Assembly (NCBI RefSeq): GCF_000377785.1
Contig: NZ_KB898726.1
Location: 27,801-91,800 of the forward strand
Origin: Thioalkalivibrio sp. ALJ24
Lineage (GTDB): Bacteria; Pseudomonadota; Gammaproteobacteria; Ectothiorhodospirales; Ectothiorhodospiraceae
DNA length: 64,000 nt
Reading direction: 5' to 3'
Below the pieces are notes generated by a model. That model was not told where the DNA came from. It ran no database searches and worked only from the letters and a program-made list of their open reading frames with translations. Below, piece after piece: positions 17,490 to 26,118 of the stretch (within the stretch, counting starts at the first letter, position 1; the number at the start of each line of letters is the position of its first letter). The translations under genes were made by a program, and so were the position numbers.

Positions 17490-17544
17490 TGCGCTCTCCT
17501 TGTTTGTTCTGCTAACTTGCCGGGACTTCCAGTCCGAGGATTTC

Positions 17545-18450
17545 ATGATGTCATCGACGGCGATCCCCGCCGCGCTGCAGCCGGTGGGCTGCGTCGGCCT
17601 GGGCATCATGGGCGCGCCCATGACCCGCAACCTGCTGGCGGCCGGTTCCGAGGTCCATGTATGGGCACGGCGCCCGGAGCAGGCCCGGGCGCTGGCCGCC
17701 GAGGGTGCTACGGTGCACGAGAACTTCGCCGATCTGCTCGAGCGGGTCCGCGTGCTGGTGCTCAATGTTTCCGACACCCCGGATGTCGCGGCCCTGATGG
17801 AAGGGCCGGGCGGGGTGCTGGACCGGGGTCGCCCGGGTCTGATCGTGATCGATCACAGCACGATCGAACCCGTACGCAGCCGTGAACTGGCGATGGCGGC
17901 GGCCGGGCACGACATGGTGTTCATCGACGCCCCGGTGTCCGGCGGCGAGCCCGGCGCTCGAGCCGGGACCCTGAGCCTGATGATCGGGGGGCCGGCGGAG
18001 GCAGTCGATCGGGTCCGGCCTCTGCTGGAAGCCGTGGGTTCCACCCTCACGCATGTGGGCGACAGCGGGGCCGGACAGGTCGCCAAGGCCTGCAACCAGC
18101 TGGTGGTGGGCGAGACCCTGGCGGCGATCGGCGAGGCCTTTGCCCTGGCCGAGGGGCAGGGCGTGGATCCCGCCCGCATCCGCGAAGCGCTGCTGGGTGG
18201 CTTCGCCGGTTCGCGCATCCTCGAGGTGCACGGCCAGCGCCTGCTGGACAATGACTTCACCCCCGGCTTCCAGCTGGGACTGTACCAGAAGGATACGGCC
18301 ATCGTGGCGGAGCTGGCACGCCGCACCGGCCTCGAGCTGGACGGGGTGCGGCGTATCGTGGACGCGGTGAATGCGGCGTGTGCCGACGGCCGGGGCGAGG
18401 CCGACGTGTCTCTGCTGGCGCGCTACAGCGCCAGAGGCGTGCCCCGGTAG
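17545..18450 (+). CDS. NAD(P)-dependent beta-hydroxyacid dehydrogenase (HIBADH/GarR family)
   Basis: 301 residues. The Rossmann motif VGCVGLGIMG ends near residue 23, the substrate loop is DAPVSGGEPGARAGTL and the catalytic lysine is K181 in GQVAKACNQL. These are the signatures of 3-hydroxyisobutyrate, tartronate-semialdehyde and related dehydrogenases; which acid is oxidised or reduced is not decidable here. The GAGGA ribosome site supports the ATG at 17545. It is divergent from the DMT gene with 55 bases between, and its last 28 bases overlap the 3' end of the convergent mltF. Confidence 0.88.
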   Translation: MMSSTAIPAALQPVGCVGLGIMGAPMTRNLLAAGSEVHVWARRPEQARALAAEGATVHENFADLLERVRVLVLNVSDTPDVAALMEGPGGVLDRGRPGLIVIDHSTIEPVRSRELAMAAAGHDMVFIDAPVSGGEPGARAGTLSLMIGGPAEAVDRVRPLLEAVGSTLTHVGDSGAGQVAKACNQLVVGETLAAIGEAFALAEGQGVDPARIREALLGGFAGSRILEVHGQRLLDNDFTPGFQLGLYQKDTAIVAELARRTGLELDGVRRIVDAVNAACADGRGEADVSLLARYSARGVPR

Positions 18451-19928
18451 CCCTCGGGTTCGGGCTCCTTGCGGTCACCGGGCTCCGGGAACCGCTGCAT
18501 CAGCTTGTCATAGTAGCTGCGGATGTTCCGGGTATAGCTCACCGGCTCCCAGCCGCGCGCATAGCCATGGCGGGTCTGTTCGTACCAGCGGGATTCGGCG
18601 AGGCGTGGCAGCCAGCGCTTCACGTCGACCCAGCGGTCCGGGTCGTCGCCGTTGGCGGCGGCCAGCGCGCGGGCGTCGTTCACGTGTCCCAGTCCCACGT
18701 TGTAGGCCGCCAGGGTCATCCAGGTGCGGTCGGGCTCGGGGATGCTTTCCGACAGGCGTTCGCGCATCTGCAGCAGGTAACGGGTGCCGCCGTCCACGGA
18801 GTCGGCGGGGTCGGTTCGGTCGGGGATCCCGAGATCCTGTGCGGTGTTGCGGGTGAGCATCATCAGGCCCCGTACCCCGGTCGGCGAGACGGCGTCCGGA
18901 TTCCAGTGGGATTCCTGGTAGGCGACCGCCGCAATGAACCGCCAGTCGAGGTCGTACTGCTCGCCGGCCCGCTCGAACAGTTCACGGAAGCGTTCGAGGC
19001 GGTTGTCCACCCGGCGTTCGAACGTGAGGGTGTCGACCAGATCATGGGTCTCGAGGTGACCGAGATAACGGTCGAGGACCCGTTCCAGCTCACCGTTTCC
19101 CCGCAGTTCGTCCAGCAGCCTGCCCGCCTCCCGTTTCAGGCTGGCATCCCCCCGTGAGGGAAACAGCCAGACCACCGGGGTCGCCTCGGCCATGCGGTGG
19201 GCCGTGCGCAGTTCGGGGTGCAGGCGCTGCAGGCGCCGGTGTTCCAGCGAGGTCAGGAGCGCGAAGTCAACCTCTCCACGGGCCAGGGCCTCACGCAGGG
19301 CATCCGGGCCGGACAGGGGGATGATCTCCGGAGGTTGGTCGATCGCTTCCCGCTCGTCGTCTCGATCTGCCTCTTTGTCTTCGGCAGGGAACTCGCCGGG
19401 GATGCGCAGGGCCGGCGGCAGGCTCGTTCCCCGGGGTACGCCCACGCGGCTCCCGGACGGGATCTCCAGCACCGACAGCAGGGGCGCGCCCCGTTCCGAA
19501 CCCTGCCAGTACGCCAGCACCCGCTGCATGTCGACGATTTCCGGGCCGGCCCGCAGTCCGTTGTCCTCGTCCGGGGGTACCAGCAGGCCGGCGCCGAGAT
19601 CGACCCGGCCGGCGTGCAGCAGGGCCTCGACATCCTCCGGGCGTTCCACCCGGCGGATCTTCAGGGTGACTCCCAGGCGCGCGGCCAGGCGGTCCAGGAG
19701 ATCCAGTTCCAGCTGCTCGCGACCGCCGTGGTCGGCGAGGTCGGAGCGCCCGAGGTCACGTTCCACGATGGCGACCCGCAGCTCCTCGCGGAACTGCACC
19801 TGATCCACCACCGGCGCGGGATCGAGCCAGACCCGCAGGGCCAGGGCCACCAGCAGCACGATGAACACGCTCAGCTCGATCTGCTGGCGCGTGTTGATTC
19901 CGGGACGGAGACGGCGAGGAGAGGGCAT
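18423..19928 (-). CDS. mltF: membrane-bound lytic murein transglycosylase F
   Basis: 501 residues. An uncleaved or cleaved N-terminal signal helix (about 19-36) is followed by a periplasmic solute-binding-like domain (about 45-290). The C-terminal lysozyme-like lytic transglycosylase domain carries the catalytic Glu339 in AAVAYQESHWNP, then SPTGVRGLMMLT and LAAYNVGLGH. MltF cuts peptidoglycan glycan strands to 1,6-anhydro products at the outer or inner membrane. The binding domain has an acidic insertion (EDKEADRDDERE) not usual in the family. The 3' end runs 28 bases into the convergent dehydrogenase gene. Confidence 0.92.
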   Translation of the reverse strand: MPSPRRLRPGINTRQQIELSVFIVLLVALALRVWLDPAPVVDQVQFREELRVAIVERDLGRSDLADHGGREQLELDLLDRLAARLGVTLKIRRVERPEDVEALLHAGRVDLGAGLLVPPDEDNGLRAGPEIVDMQRVLAYWQGSERGAPLLSVLEIPSGSRVGVPRGTSLPPALRIPGEFPAEDKEADRDDEREAIDQPPEIIPLSGPDALREALARGEVDFALLTSLEHRRLQRLHPELRTAHRMAEATPVVWLFPSRGDASLKREAGRLLDELRGNGELERVLDRYLGHLETHDLVDTLTFERRVDNRLERFRELFERAGEQYDLDWRFIAAVAYQESHWNPDAVSPTGVRGLMMLTRNTAQDLGIPDRTDPADSVDGGTRYLLQMRERLSESIPEPDRTWMTLAAYNVGLGHVNDARALAAANGDDPDRWVDVKRWLPRLAESRWYEQTRHGYARGWEPVSYTRNIRSYYDKLMQRFPEPGDRKEPEPEGYRGTPLAL

Positions 19929-19985
19929 GGACGGGATCTTAGGTCAACTCGCCCGGAAGTACACGCCCGGCGGAAGGCCGGCGGG

Positions 19986-20846
19986 TCAGCGCCAGTGCAG
20001 GACCAGGCCCTGTTCCCGCAGTACCTGCAGCGCAGGGTCCACGCAGTCATCGATGAACGCGGCCCGCTGCGGATTGTTGCGGGCGATACGGCGGTAGTCC
20101 GGCCCCTCGGGCAGGCGCGCCAGCTGGTAGATGTCCGCGGTGGGATAGTAGAAGGCGTGCACGAACTGGCGGAACACCCGGCGCATCAATGGCCGGTACA
20201 GCGCTTTCTGCCAGCCGGGCAGGCCCTCCATGTGCTGCTCCAGGGTATCACGCGCATGCGCCATGTGCCGCGCCTCGTCGATCATGTGCGCGGTGACCAC
20301 GTCATGCACCGTGGGGCTGATCGTATCCGGGTGCCGGCGGATCAGCCGGTTCATGCGGTCCGGCACCTCCTCGCCGATCATCACCGCGATCCAGAACATC
20401 GCGGATTCGAACGGGGCAAAACGGCCCACCAGGGTTGCCATGCGCGGCTTGGGGAACCGGCGGACTGGCAGTTCCAGCCCGCTGCGGCGCATGAATTCGA
20501 TGAACATCAGACTGTGCCCGGCCTCTTCACGCAGCTCGTGCAGGCGGTAGTTGAGGCGGTCGAGGCGGTCGGCGGAGTGCATGGAGATGCGCGCGATGCG
20601 TTCCATGAACAGGCCTTCCAGCCACAGGGCACCGCTGATGAAATAGATGAACTCGTACTGCGACAGACGCCGCTTGATGGCCGCGGGCAGCTGATCGTAC
20701 TCCGGTGTGCCGTACAGCGAGATGGCCGGTTCCGGGATCCAGAAATCATCCAGGGACAACGCGTCCCAGTCCACTCGCAGGAGAGGATCCTCGTAGGGCG
20801 CGCTGTTGCGGCTCAGATGGTCGAGCAGCTCCTGCGACGAGTTCAT
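19986..20846 (-). CDS. AurF-like diiron oxygenase/ferritin-like protein
   Basis: 286 residues, all-helical. The carboxylate and histidine pairs of a diiron centre are visible: ELREEAGHS (Glu107/108 and His111), a second Glu pair in IGEEVPDRM (159-160), and HMIDEARHM (Glu191 and His194), with Glu78 as a further candidate ligand. This arrangement resembles the p-aminobenzoate N-oxygenase (AurF) family, whose characterised members oxidise arylamines. The substrate here is unknown and no biosynthetic cluster surrounds it. It is transcribed away from maf, 87 bases apart; a TATGAT box lies upstream of the ATG. Confidence 0.8.
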   Translation of the reverse strand: MNSSQELLDHLSRNSAPYEDPLLRVDWDALSLDDFWIPEPAISLYGTPEYDQLPAAIKRRLSQYEFIYFISGALWLEGLFMERIARISMHSADRLDRLNYRLHELREEAGHSLMFIEFMRRSGLELPVRRFPKPRMATLVGRFAPFESAMFWIAVMIGEEVPDRMNRLIRRHPDTISPTVHDVVTAHMIDEARHMAHARDTLEQHMEGLPGWQKALYRPLMRRVFRQFVHAFYYPTADIYQLARLPEGPDYRRIARNNPQRAAFIDDCVDPALQVLREQGLVLHWR

Positions 20847-20933
20847 CAGGGGTCACCGGGTGAAGGCTGCGGTCAATCGCGCGAATCATACTCGCAAACG
20901 GGCGTCGGACCAATCTCCGCGGCGGTTCTGCGG

Positions 20934-21542
20934 TCAGTCCCGCGGGGGCACCGCTATCCCGGCATCGCGCAGCAGGGCGGCCAGGCGGATCAGCGGCAGG
21001 CCGATCAGCGCGGTGGGGTCATCGGTCTCCATGCGCTGGAAGAGGCTGATGCCGAGGCCCTCGGAACGGAAACTGCCGGCGCAGTCCAGCGGCCGGTCCC
21101 GGCGCACGTAGGCGGCGATCTCCGCGGGGTCCAGGTCGCGGAAGGTCACGCGGCAGGGTACCTCCTCGACCCGCGCCTCGCCGGTGGCGGTGTCCAGCAG
21201 GCACAGCCCGGTGTGGAAGGTCACGGTTCCGCCGGACAGCCGGCCCAGCTGGGCGCGGGCCCGTTCCTCGTCTCCCGGCTTGCCGAGGATCTGTCCGTCG
21301 TGGGCGGCGTTCTGGTCGGAGCCGATGATCAGGGCGTCGGCGTGCGCCGCGCCGGCGGCCCGCGCCTTGGCCTCGGCCAGGCGGCACACCAGCGTCGCGG
21401 GGTCCTCGCCGGGACGCGGCGATTCGTCGATCGCGGGGGTGGCCGTGGTGAACGGGACTGCGAGCCGCTGCAGCAGTTCGGCGCGGTACGGCGAGCCCGA
21501 GGCCAGGATCAGGGTGCGAGGGTGCGCTTCGGCGTACGACAC
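20934..21542 (-). CDS. Maf/YceF-type nucleoside triphosphate pyrophosphatase
   Basis: 202 residues. The Maf signature ILASGSPYRAELLQRL is at the N-terminus, and the EAKARA helix, GSDQNA with the catalytic Asp and KPGDEERARAQL follow. The position near yceD-rpmF-plsX-fabH fits the YceF subgroup, whose E. coli member hydrolyses 7-methyl-GTP, removing non-canonical nucleotides. In E. coli yceF neighbours yceD directly; here two carboxylase genes intervene. Three bases separate it from the upstream carboxyltransferase gene on the same strand, so it is probably the last gene of that operon. Confidence 0.87.
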   Translation of the reverse strand: MSYAEAHPRTLILASGSPYRAELLQRLAVPFTTATPAIDESPRPGEDPATLVCRLAEAKARAAGAAHADALIIGSDQNAAHDGQILGKPGDEERARAQLGRLSGGTVTFHTGLCLLDTATGEARVEEVPCRVTFRDLDPAEIAAYVRRDRPLDCAGSFRSEGLGISLFQRMETDDPTALIGLPLIRLAALLRDAGIAVPPRD

Positions 21543-21545
21543 GGT

Positions 21546-23408
21546 TCAGGTCTCCGGGGCGGCCGCGGTGTCGATCGCCACCAGCAATGCCCCGGCCGCC
21601 ACCGCCGCACCGCGTTCACAGTGGATGGCGGTGACCGTGCCGGCCGCGGGCGCCGTCAGCTCCGACTCCATCTTCATCGCCTCGATCACCAGCACCGCCT
21701 GTCCGGCGGCCACCGCGTCGCCGGGGGCGACCAGGATGTCGACCACGGTGCCGGGCATGGTGGTGGTCACGTCGGCCGGGCCGGGTGCGTCCCCGGCCAC
21801 GGCCCCGGACGTCGCATCGACCGCTGCCGGCCCATGGCCAATTCCGCCGCCGGACGCCGCCGGGTTCATGTGCACGCTGTCCAGCACCCGCAGGTCGATC
21901 TCCTCCGGGCGCCCGTCCACGCTCAGGAACAGGGTGCGGGCGCCGTCGCCGGCCGTGCCGCTGCCGCGCACCTCGATCTCGTGGTCACGCCCGTCCAGGC
22001 GCATGCGGAAATGCCGCGGGGCAGGGCAGCCGGGACGGTCATCACCCGCTTCCTCCAGCGGCTCGGGCATGAGGGTGCCGGCCCGGCGGTCGGCAAGAAA
22101 GCGCCGGCCGATCTCGGGGAACAGGGCACAGGTCAGTACGTCTTCGGACGATTCGGCCAGCTCGCCGGCCTCGGTGGTGAGCCGCTCCATCTCGGGTTCC
22201 AGGTGATCGGCGGGGCGTTCTTCCAGCACCGGCTCATCCCCGATGGCCAGGCGCCGCACGTCCTCGTTGACCGGACCCGGTGCCCGCCCGTAATGACCAC
22301 CGAGATAGCGCTTCACCTCGTTGGTGATGCGTGCGTAGCGTTCGCCGCCCAGCACATTCAGCACTGCCTGGGTCCCGACGATCTGCGAGGTCGGAGTGAC
22401 CAGCGGCGGGTAGCCGAGATCCTCGCGTACCCGGGGGACTTCCTCCAGCACCGCATCGAAGTGCTCCAGGGCCCCCTGGTCGCGCAGCTGACTGGCGAGG
22501 TTGGAGACCATCCCGCCGGGCACCTGATTGACCTGGACCCGGGTGTCGACCCCGGTGAAGCGGCTCTCGAACCGGTGGTATTTCGGCCGTACCTCGTGGA
22601 AATGGCGGGCCACGGCCTGCAGGGCCTCCAGGTCGAGGCCGGTATCGTGTTCGGTGCCGGCCAGCGCGGCGACCATGCTCTCGGTGGGCGGGTGACTGGT
22701 GCCGCCGGCGAACGGGGTCAGCGCGGTTTCGATGTGCCGGCAGCCGGCGCGGATCGCTTCCCAGTGGCACAGCTCGGACAGACCCGAGGTTGCATGGGCA
22801 TGCAGATGTACCGGGACATCCAGGGCCTCCACCAGCTCGCCAACCAGTTCGCGCGTCGCCTGCGGGGTGAGCAGGCCGGCCATGTCCTTGATCGCGATGC
22901 TCTGCGCGCCCATGGCGGTCAGCTCGCGGGCCAGCGCCACGAACTGGGCGCTGTCGTGCACCGGCCCGGTGGTGTAGCAGAGCGTCCCCTGCGCATGAGC
23001 CCCGGCCTCGCGCGTCGCCTCGATCGCCACACGCAGGTTGCGCGCATCGTTCATCGCGTCAAAGATCCGGATGATGTCGATGCCGCCGGCCACTGCGCGC
23101 GCCACAAAGGCCCGCACCACGTCGTCGGCGTAATGGCGATACCCCAGCAGGTTCTGGCCACGCAGCAGCATCTGCAGCGGGGTGCGCGGCAGGGCGGCCT
23201 TCAGGCGGTGCAGTCGTTCCCACGGGTCCTCGCCCAGATAGCGCAGGCAGGCATCGAAGGTCGCGCCGCCCCAGACCTCCAGGGAATGAAAGCCGATGGC
23301 GTCCAGCTGCGCGCAGGCCGGCAGCATGTCCTCGGTTCGCAGGCGGGTCGCGATCAGGCACTGATGCCCGTCGCGCAGGGTCACGTCGGTCAGACGAACG
23401 GGATCCAT
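21546..23408 (-). CDS. pyruvate carboxylase subunit B / OadA-like biotin carboxyltransferase
   Basis: 620 residues. The N-terminal carboxyltransferase domain starts LTDVTLRDGHQCL and contains the metal and lysine motif IKDMAGLL and the histidine pair VHLHAHAT. A conserved middle domain and an Ala/Pro linker follow. The C-terminal biotinyl domain has the biotin lysine K579 in EAMKM. With the biotin carboxylase encoded next to it, this should carboxylate pyruvate to oxaloacetate (two-subunit pyruvate carboxylase). The alternative, a sodium-pumping oxaloacetate decarboxylase, would need beta and gamma membrane subunits, which are absent here. Confidence 0.85.
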   Translation of the reverse strand: MDPVRLTDVTLRDGHQCLIATRLRTEDMLPACAQLDAIGFHSLEVWGGATFDACLRYLGEDPWERLHRLKAALPRTPLQMLLRGQNLLGYRHYADDVVRAFVARAVAGGIDIIRIFDAMNDARNLRVAIEATREAGAHAQGTLCYTTGPVHDSAQFVALARELTAMGAQSIAIKDMAGLLTPQATRELVGELVEALDVPVHLHAHATSGLSELCHWEAIRAGCRHIETALTPFAGGTSHPPTESMVAALAGTEHDTGLDLEALQAVARHFHEVRPKYHRFESRFTGVDTRVQVNQVPGGMVSNLASQLRDQGALEHFDAVLEEVPRVREDLGYPPLVTPTSQIVGTQAVLNVLGGERYARITNEVKRYLGGHYGRAPGPVNEDVRRLAIGDEPVLEERPADHLEPEMERLTTEAGELAESSEDVLTCALFPEIGRRFLADRRAGTLMPEPLEEAGDDRPGCPAPRHFRMRLDGRDHEIEVRGSGTAGDGARTLFLSVDGRPEEIDLRVLDSVHMNPAASGGGIGHGPAAVDATSGAVAGDAPGPADVTTTMPGTVVDILVAPGDAVAAGQAVLVIEAMKMESELTAPAAGTVTAIHCERGAAVAAGALLVAIDTAAAPET

Positions 23409-23459
23409 GGGCGCTCCGTGGTTGGCTGGATGAGGGACGGGCCGGCCATGGCGCGGATG

Positions 23460-24878
23460 CTACAGCCCGTGGTGAGCGACGACCGCCGCCGCCACCAGGG
23501 CGGCCTGCCGGCACGGGTCGGAGTGCGACGGGACCCGGGCCAGACCGGGTCGGGCCGGGATGAAGCCGGTGTCGAACACCCCGTGGCGGAAATCCGGGTC
23601 GGCGAGGATCGCCCGATGGTAGGGCACGGTATGGTGCACCCCGCGCAGCTCCAGATCGTCGAGGGCGCGCTCGCAGCGCGCCAGCAGCGCTGTCCAGTCA
23701 TCGGCATGGACAATCAGCTTGGCGCACATCGAATCGAAGTTCGGCGGGATCACGTAACCGTCGTACAGCGCACTGTCGGTGCGGACCCCGGGGCCGCCCG
23801 GCGGCAGGAAGCGGGTGACCCGGCCGGTGTCGGGGCGGAACTCGTTCGCCGGGTCCTCTGCATTGATGCGGAATTCGATGGCCACGCCGTGCGGCCGGAT
23901 GTCCGCCTGGGTGAAGCCCGGCGCCTCTCCGGCGGCCACACGCAGCTGGGCCTGAACCAGATCGACACCGGTGATCGCCTCGGTGACCGGATGTTCGACC
24001 TGAAGTCGGGTGTTCATCTCCATGAAATAGAACGACCCGTCTCGATCGAGGAGGAACTCGACCGTTCCCGCGTTGCGGTACCCCGCGGCCTCGGCGGCGC
24101 GCACCGCGAGCGCCCCGAGCTCCTCGCGCCGGGAGGCCGTCAGGGCCGGAGAGGGGGCAATCTCCAGCAGTTTCTGATGACGCCGCTGGATGGAACAGTC
24201 GCGCTCGTACAGATGCACCGCACGGCCCTCGGCGTCGGCGAGGATCTGGACCTCGATGTGGCGGGGGTTCACCACCGCCTTCTCGAGGAAGATCCCGGTG
24301 TCCCCGAATGCCCGCGTAGCCTCCGAGCGCACCCGCTCGAACTGTTGTTCCACCGCAGCCCCGTCTTCGCACAGCCGGATCCCGCGCCCGCCGCCACCGC
24401 CGGTGGCCTTCAGCATCACCGGATAGCCGATCTGATCGGCCACCGCGCGGGCCTCGCCGGCATCGGCAAGATTGCCGTCGGAACCCGGGGTGACCGGGAC
24501 CCCGGCCGCCTGCATGGTGGTACGCGCGGCCACCTTGTCGCCCATGCACCGGATGACCGCGGCCGGCGGGCCGACCCAGGTCAGGCTGGCTGCGGTGACG
24601 GCCTCGGCAAAACTGGCGTTCTCGGAGAGGAAGCCATAGCCCGGGTGCACCGCATCACAGCCCGCGCTGAGTGCGGCCCGGATCAGCCGCGGGATGTCGA
24701 GATACCCGGATTCCGCATCCGGCCCCAGGTCCACGGCTTCCTCGGCGCGCTGCACGTGCAGGGCGTGACGGTCGGCGTCGGTGTACACGGCCACGGACGT
24801 GACGCCCAGTTCACGACATGCGCGGATGATGCGGATGGCGATTTCGCCGCGATTGGCGATCAGGAGTTTGCGGACCAC
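23460..24878 (-). CDS. biotin carboxylase subunit of acetyl/pyruvate-type carboxylase
   Basis: 472 residues from a GTG with ggag upstream, beginning VRKLLIANRGEIAIRIIRACRE. The ATP-grasp Gly-rich loop GGGGRGI and the EMNTRLQVEHPVTE catalytic segment are intact. It carboxylates biotin on the partner subunit using ATP and bicarbonate. The gene is 51 bases upstream of the carboxyltransferase on the same strand, the order of two-subunit pyruvate carboxylases. The same fold serves acetyl-CoA carboxylase (AccC), but accB is not adjacent and the OadA-like neighbour decides the assignment. Confidence 0.88.
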   Translation of the reverse strand: MVRKLLIANRGEIAIRIIRACRELGVTSVAVYTDADRHALHVQRAEEAVDLGPDAESGYLDIPRLIRAALSAGCDAVHPGYGFLSENASFAEAVTAASLTWVGPPAAVIRCMGDKVAARTTMQAAGVPVTPGSDGNLADAGEARAVADQIGYPVMLKATGGGGGRGIRLCEDGAAVEQQFERVRSEATRAFGDTGIFLEKAVVNPRHIEVQILADAEGRAVHLYERDCSIQRRHQKLLEIAPSPALTASRREELGALAVRAAEAAGYRNAGTVEFLLDRDGSFYFMEMNTRLQVEHPVTEAITGVDLVQAQLRVAAGEAPGFTQADIRPHGVAIEFRINAEDPANEFRPDTGRVTRFLPPGGPGVRTDSALYDGYVIPPNFDSMCAKLIVHADDWTALLARCERALDDLELRGVHHTVPYHRAILADPDFRHGVFDTGFIPARPGLARVPSHSDPCRQAALVAAAVVAHHGL

Positions 24879-24951
24879 GACGGCTCCCGGGCCGGGCTGG
24901 AAACCGCAGTATCGACATGGTGGGGGGATGGCCGCAAGTTTCTGTTTCCGT

Positions 24952-24980
24952 TTGACGCATTTCCGGCACGCGCGCATAAT
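24952..24980 (+). promoter_or_regulatory. sigma-70 type promoter for yceD-rpmF-plsX-fabH
   Basis: TTGACG (24952-24957), a 17-base spacer, then CATAAT (24975-24980). This is one of the best -35/-10 matches in the window and points at yceD with a leader of about 180 bases. It lies 74 bases upstream of the divergent biotin carboxylase start. Confidence 0.65.
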
Positions 24981-24986
24981 CCGCGC

Positions 24987-25166
24987 CTTCGGGAATCGCC
25001 GGGCAACGCTGCATTCGCGCGGGTGCGCCTGTAGCCGAACCTGTGCATTGCGGCATCTCTGGTGAGGATCACTGGGCCACGGCCGCCATGCCGGTCCCCG
25101 GGCTGCTGCGACGCGAGCACGAACGTGCACGTGGAGCCGCGTTTTCCTTATACAAGATTCTGATTT
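24987..25166 (+). other. long 5' leader before yceD, no gene seen
   Basis: About 180 bases between the predicted start site and the yceD ATG. No convincing protein frame, terminator or riboswitch class that I recognise is visible. A TATACA box at 25149-25154 just before the ATG could be a second -10. The yceD start itself has no clear Shine-Dalgarno. Confidence 0.4.
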
Positions 25167-25691
25167 ATGAGCCGCGTCCCCGTTTCCCTCGATCCGCAGC
25201 AACCTCGCTTCCAGCAACGCGAGTTCGTCATGGACGCACCGCTGGAAGCCACGGATTTCCCGCGTCTGCGGGCCGAATCCCTCGCGGGCCATCCGCTGCG
25301 GGTCGTGGCGCGCTTCGAGATCCGACGGGGCGCGCTGGGCGAGCTGCGCGTGGCCGGGGCGATCGAGGGCGAGCTGTGGCACGAATGCCAGCGCTGCCTG
25401 CAGCCGATGGCCTGGCGGTTTCACCTGACACCCGATGCGGTGCTGGTGCCACTCGAGGGATCCATCGAAAGGCTCGATGCCGGCGATGACTTCGTCGAGC
25501 TGGATGCCGAAGGCCTGCTGCGACCGCATGAATGGCTCGAGGAAGAGATCCTGCTGGCCTGGCCGCTGGTGCCGCGGCACGAGGACTGCGACGCCGGCCG
25601 GGCGGATGAATTCGCCGCGGGTGAGGGGCGCGAGAATCCGTTCGCGGTGCTCGCCGGCCTGAAGGACGATCTGCCCGGTCGCAACGACTGA
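25167..25691 (+). CDS. yceD: YceD/DUF177 family protein
   Basis: 174 residues. The diagnostic motif is CQRCLQP near residue 73, with a later acidic segment [12 protein letters not shown] and RHEDC, the standard YceD layout. The family is linked to 23S rRNA accumulation and ribosome biogenesis in bacteria and plastids, and is almost always encoded before rpmF, as here. The promoter at 24952-24980 would drive it. The gap to rpmF is 136 bases, with a further TATACT box at 25742-25747, so rpmF may also have its own transcript. Confidence 0.9.
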   Translation: MSRVPVSLDPQQPRFQQREFVMDAPLEATDFPRLRAESLAGHPLRVVARFEIRRGALGELRVAGAIEGELWHECQRCLQPMAWRFHLTPDAVLVPLEGSIERLDAGDDFVELDAEGLLRPHEWLEEEILLAWPLVPRHEDCDAGRADEFAAGEGRENPFAVLAGLKDDLPGRND

Positions 25692-25827
25692 CCGCGGACC
25701 GGGCCCGGTACCGCGCACGGGCATTCCGCGCGGCGAAACGCTATACTGCCGCCCGCTTACGCGGGTGACCCGCAGAAACCGGGCAACCACTGGCTTCAAT
25801 ATTCTGGCTTCAATCTGGAGATTCATC

Positions 25828-26025
25828 ATGGCCGTTCAGCAACGCCGCAAGACCCGTTCCAAGCGCGACATGCGCCGTGCCCACGACGGGCTGAAGGGCG
25901 CGACCCTGTCCACCGACCCGACCACTGGCGAGATCCACCGCCGCCACCATGTGACCCCGGACGGTTTTTACCGTGGCCGTCAGGTCGTGCAGCAGCCGGT
26001 CGAAGTTGACGACGACGAAGACTGA
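25828..26025 (+). CDS. rpmF: 50S ribosomal protein L32
   Basis: 65 residues beginning [20 protein letters not shown], the canonical L32 start, with [17 protein letters not shown] in the middle. Gammaproteobacterial L32 often lacks the zinc cysteines, and none are present. The ATG at 25828 follows a ctggag ribosome site; an in-frame upstream ATG would add an unrelated leader. The acidic tail VEVDDDED is longer than in E. coli L32, in keeping with the acidic proteome elsewhere in the window. Confidence 0.96.
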   Translation: MAVQQRRKTRSKRDMRRAHDGLKGATLSTDPTTGEIHRRHHVTPDGFYRGRQVVQQPVEVDDDED

Positions 26026-26042
26026 GTTGTACGGGATGCAGG

Positions 26043-26078
26043 GGCCACGGGGTGACGGGCTTCGTGGCCTCGTTGTTT
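26043..26078 (+). terminator. weak hairpin between rpmF and plsX
   Basis: GGCCACG (26043-26049) pairs with CGTGGCC (26063-26069), followed by TCGTTGTTT. The tail is only moderately T-rich, so partial termination that lowers plsX relative to rpmF is more likely than a full stop. Confidence 0.4.
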
Positions 26079-26118
26079 CCGGGGGAACCCGGTCGCGGCA
26101 GCCACAACGGGACTTGGC

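Noticed and set aside
17490-17777. N-terminal extension of the DMT transporter
   Set aside because: Overlaps the divergent dehydrogenase coding region and lacks membrane character; the TTG at 17489 has a better ribosome site.
21546-24878. Sodium-pumping oxaloacetate decarboxylase
   Set aside because: No beta or gamma membrane subunit is encoded alongside.
19197-25034. A 1945-codon open frame on the plus strand
   Set aside because: It runs antisense to mltF, the diiron gene, maf and the carboxylase subunits, which have clear family motifs. Long antisense frames are expected at this GC.
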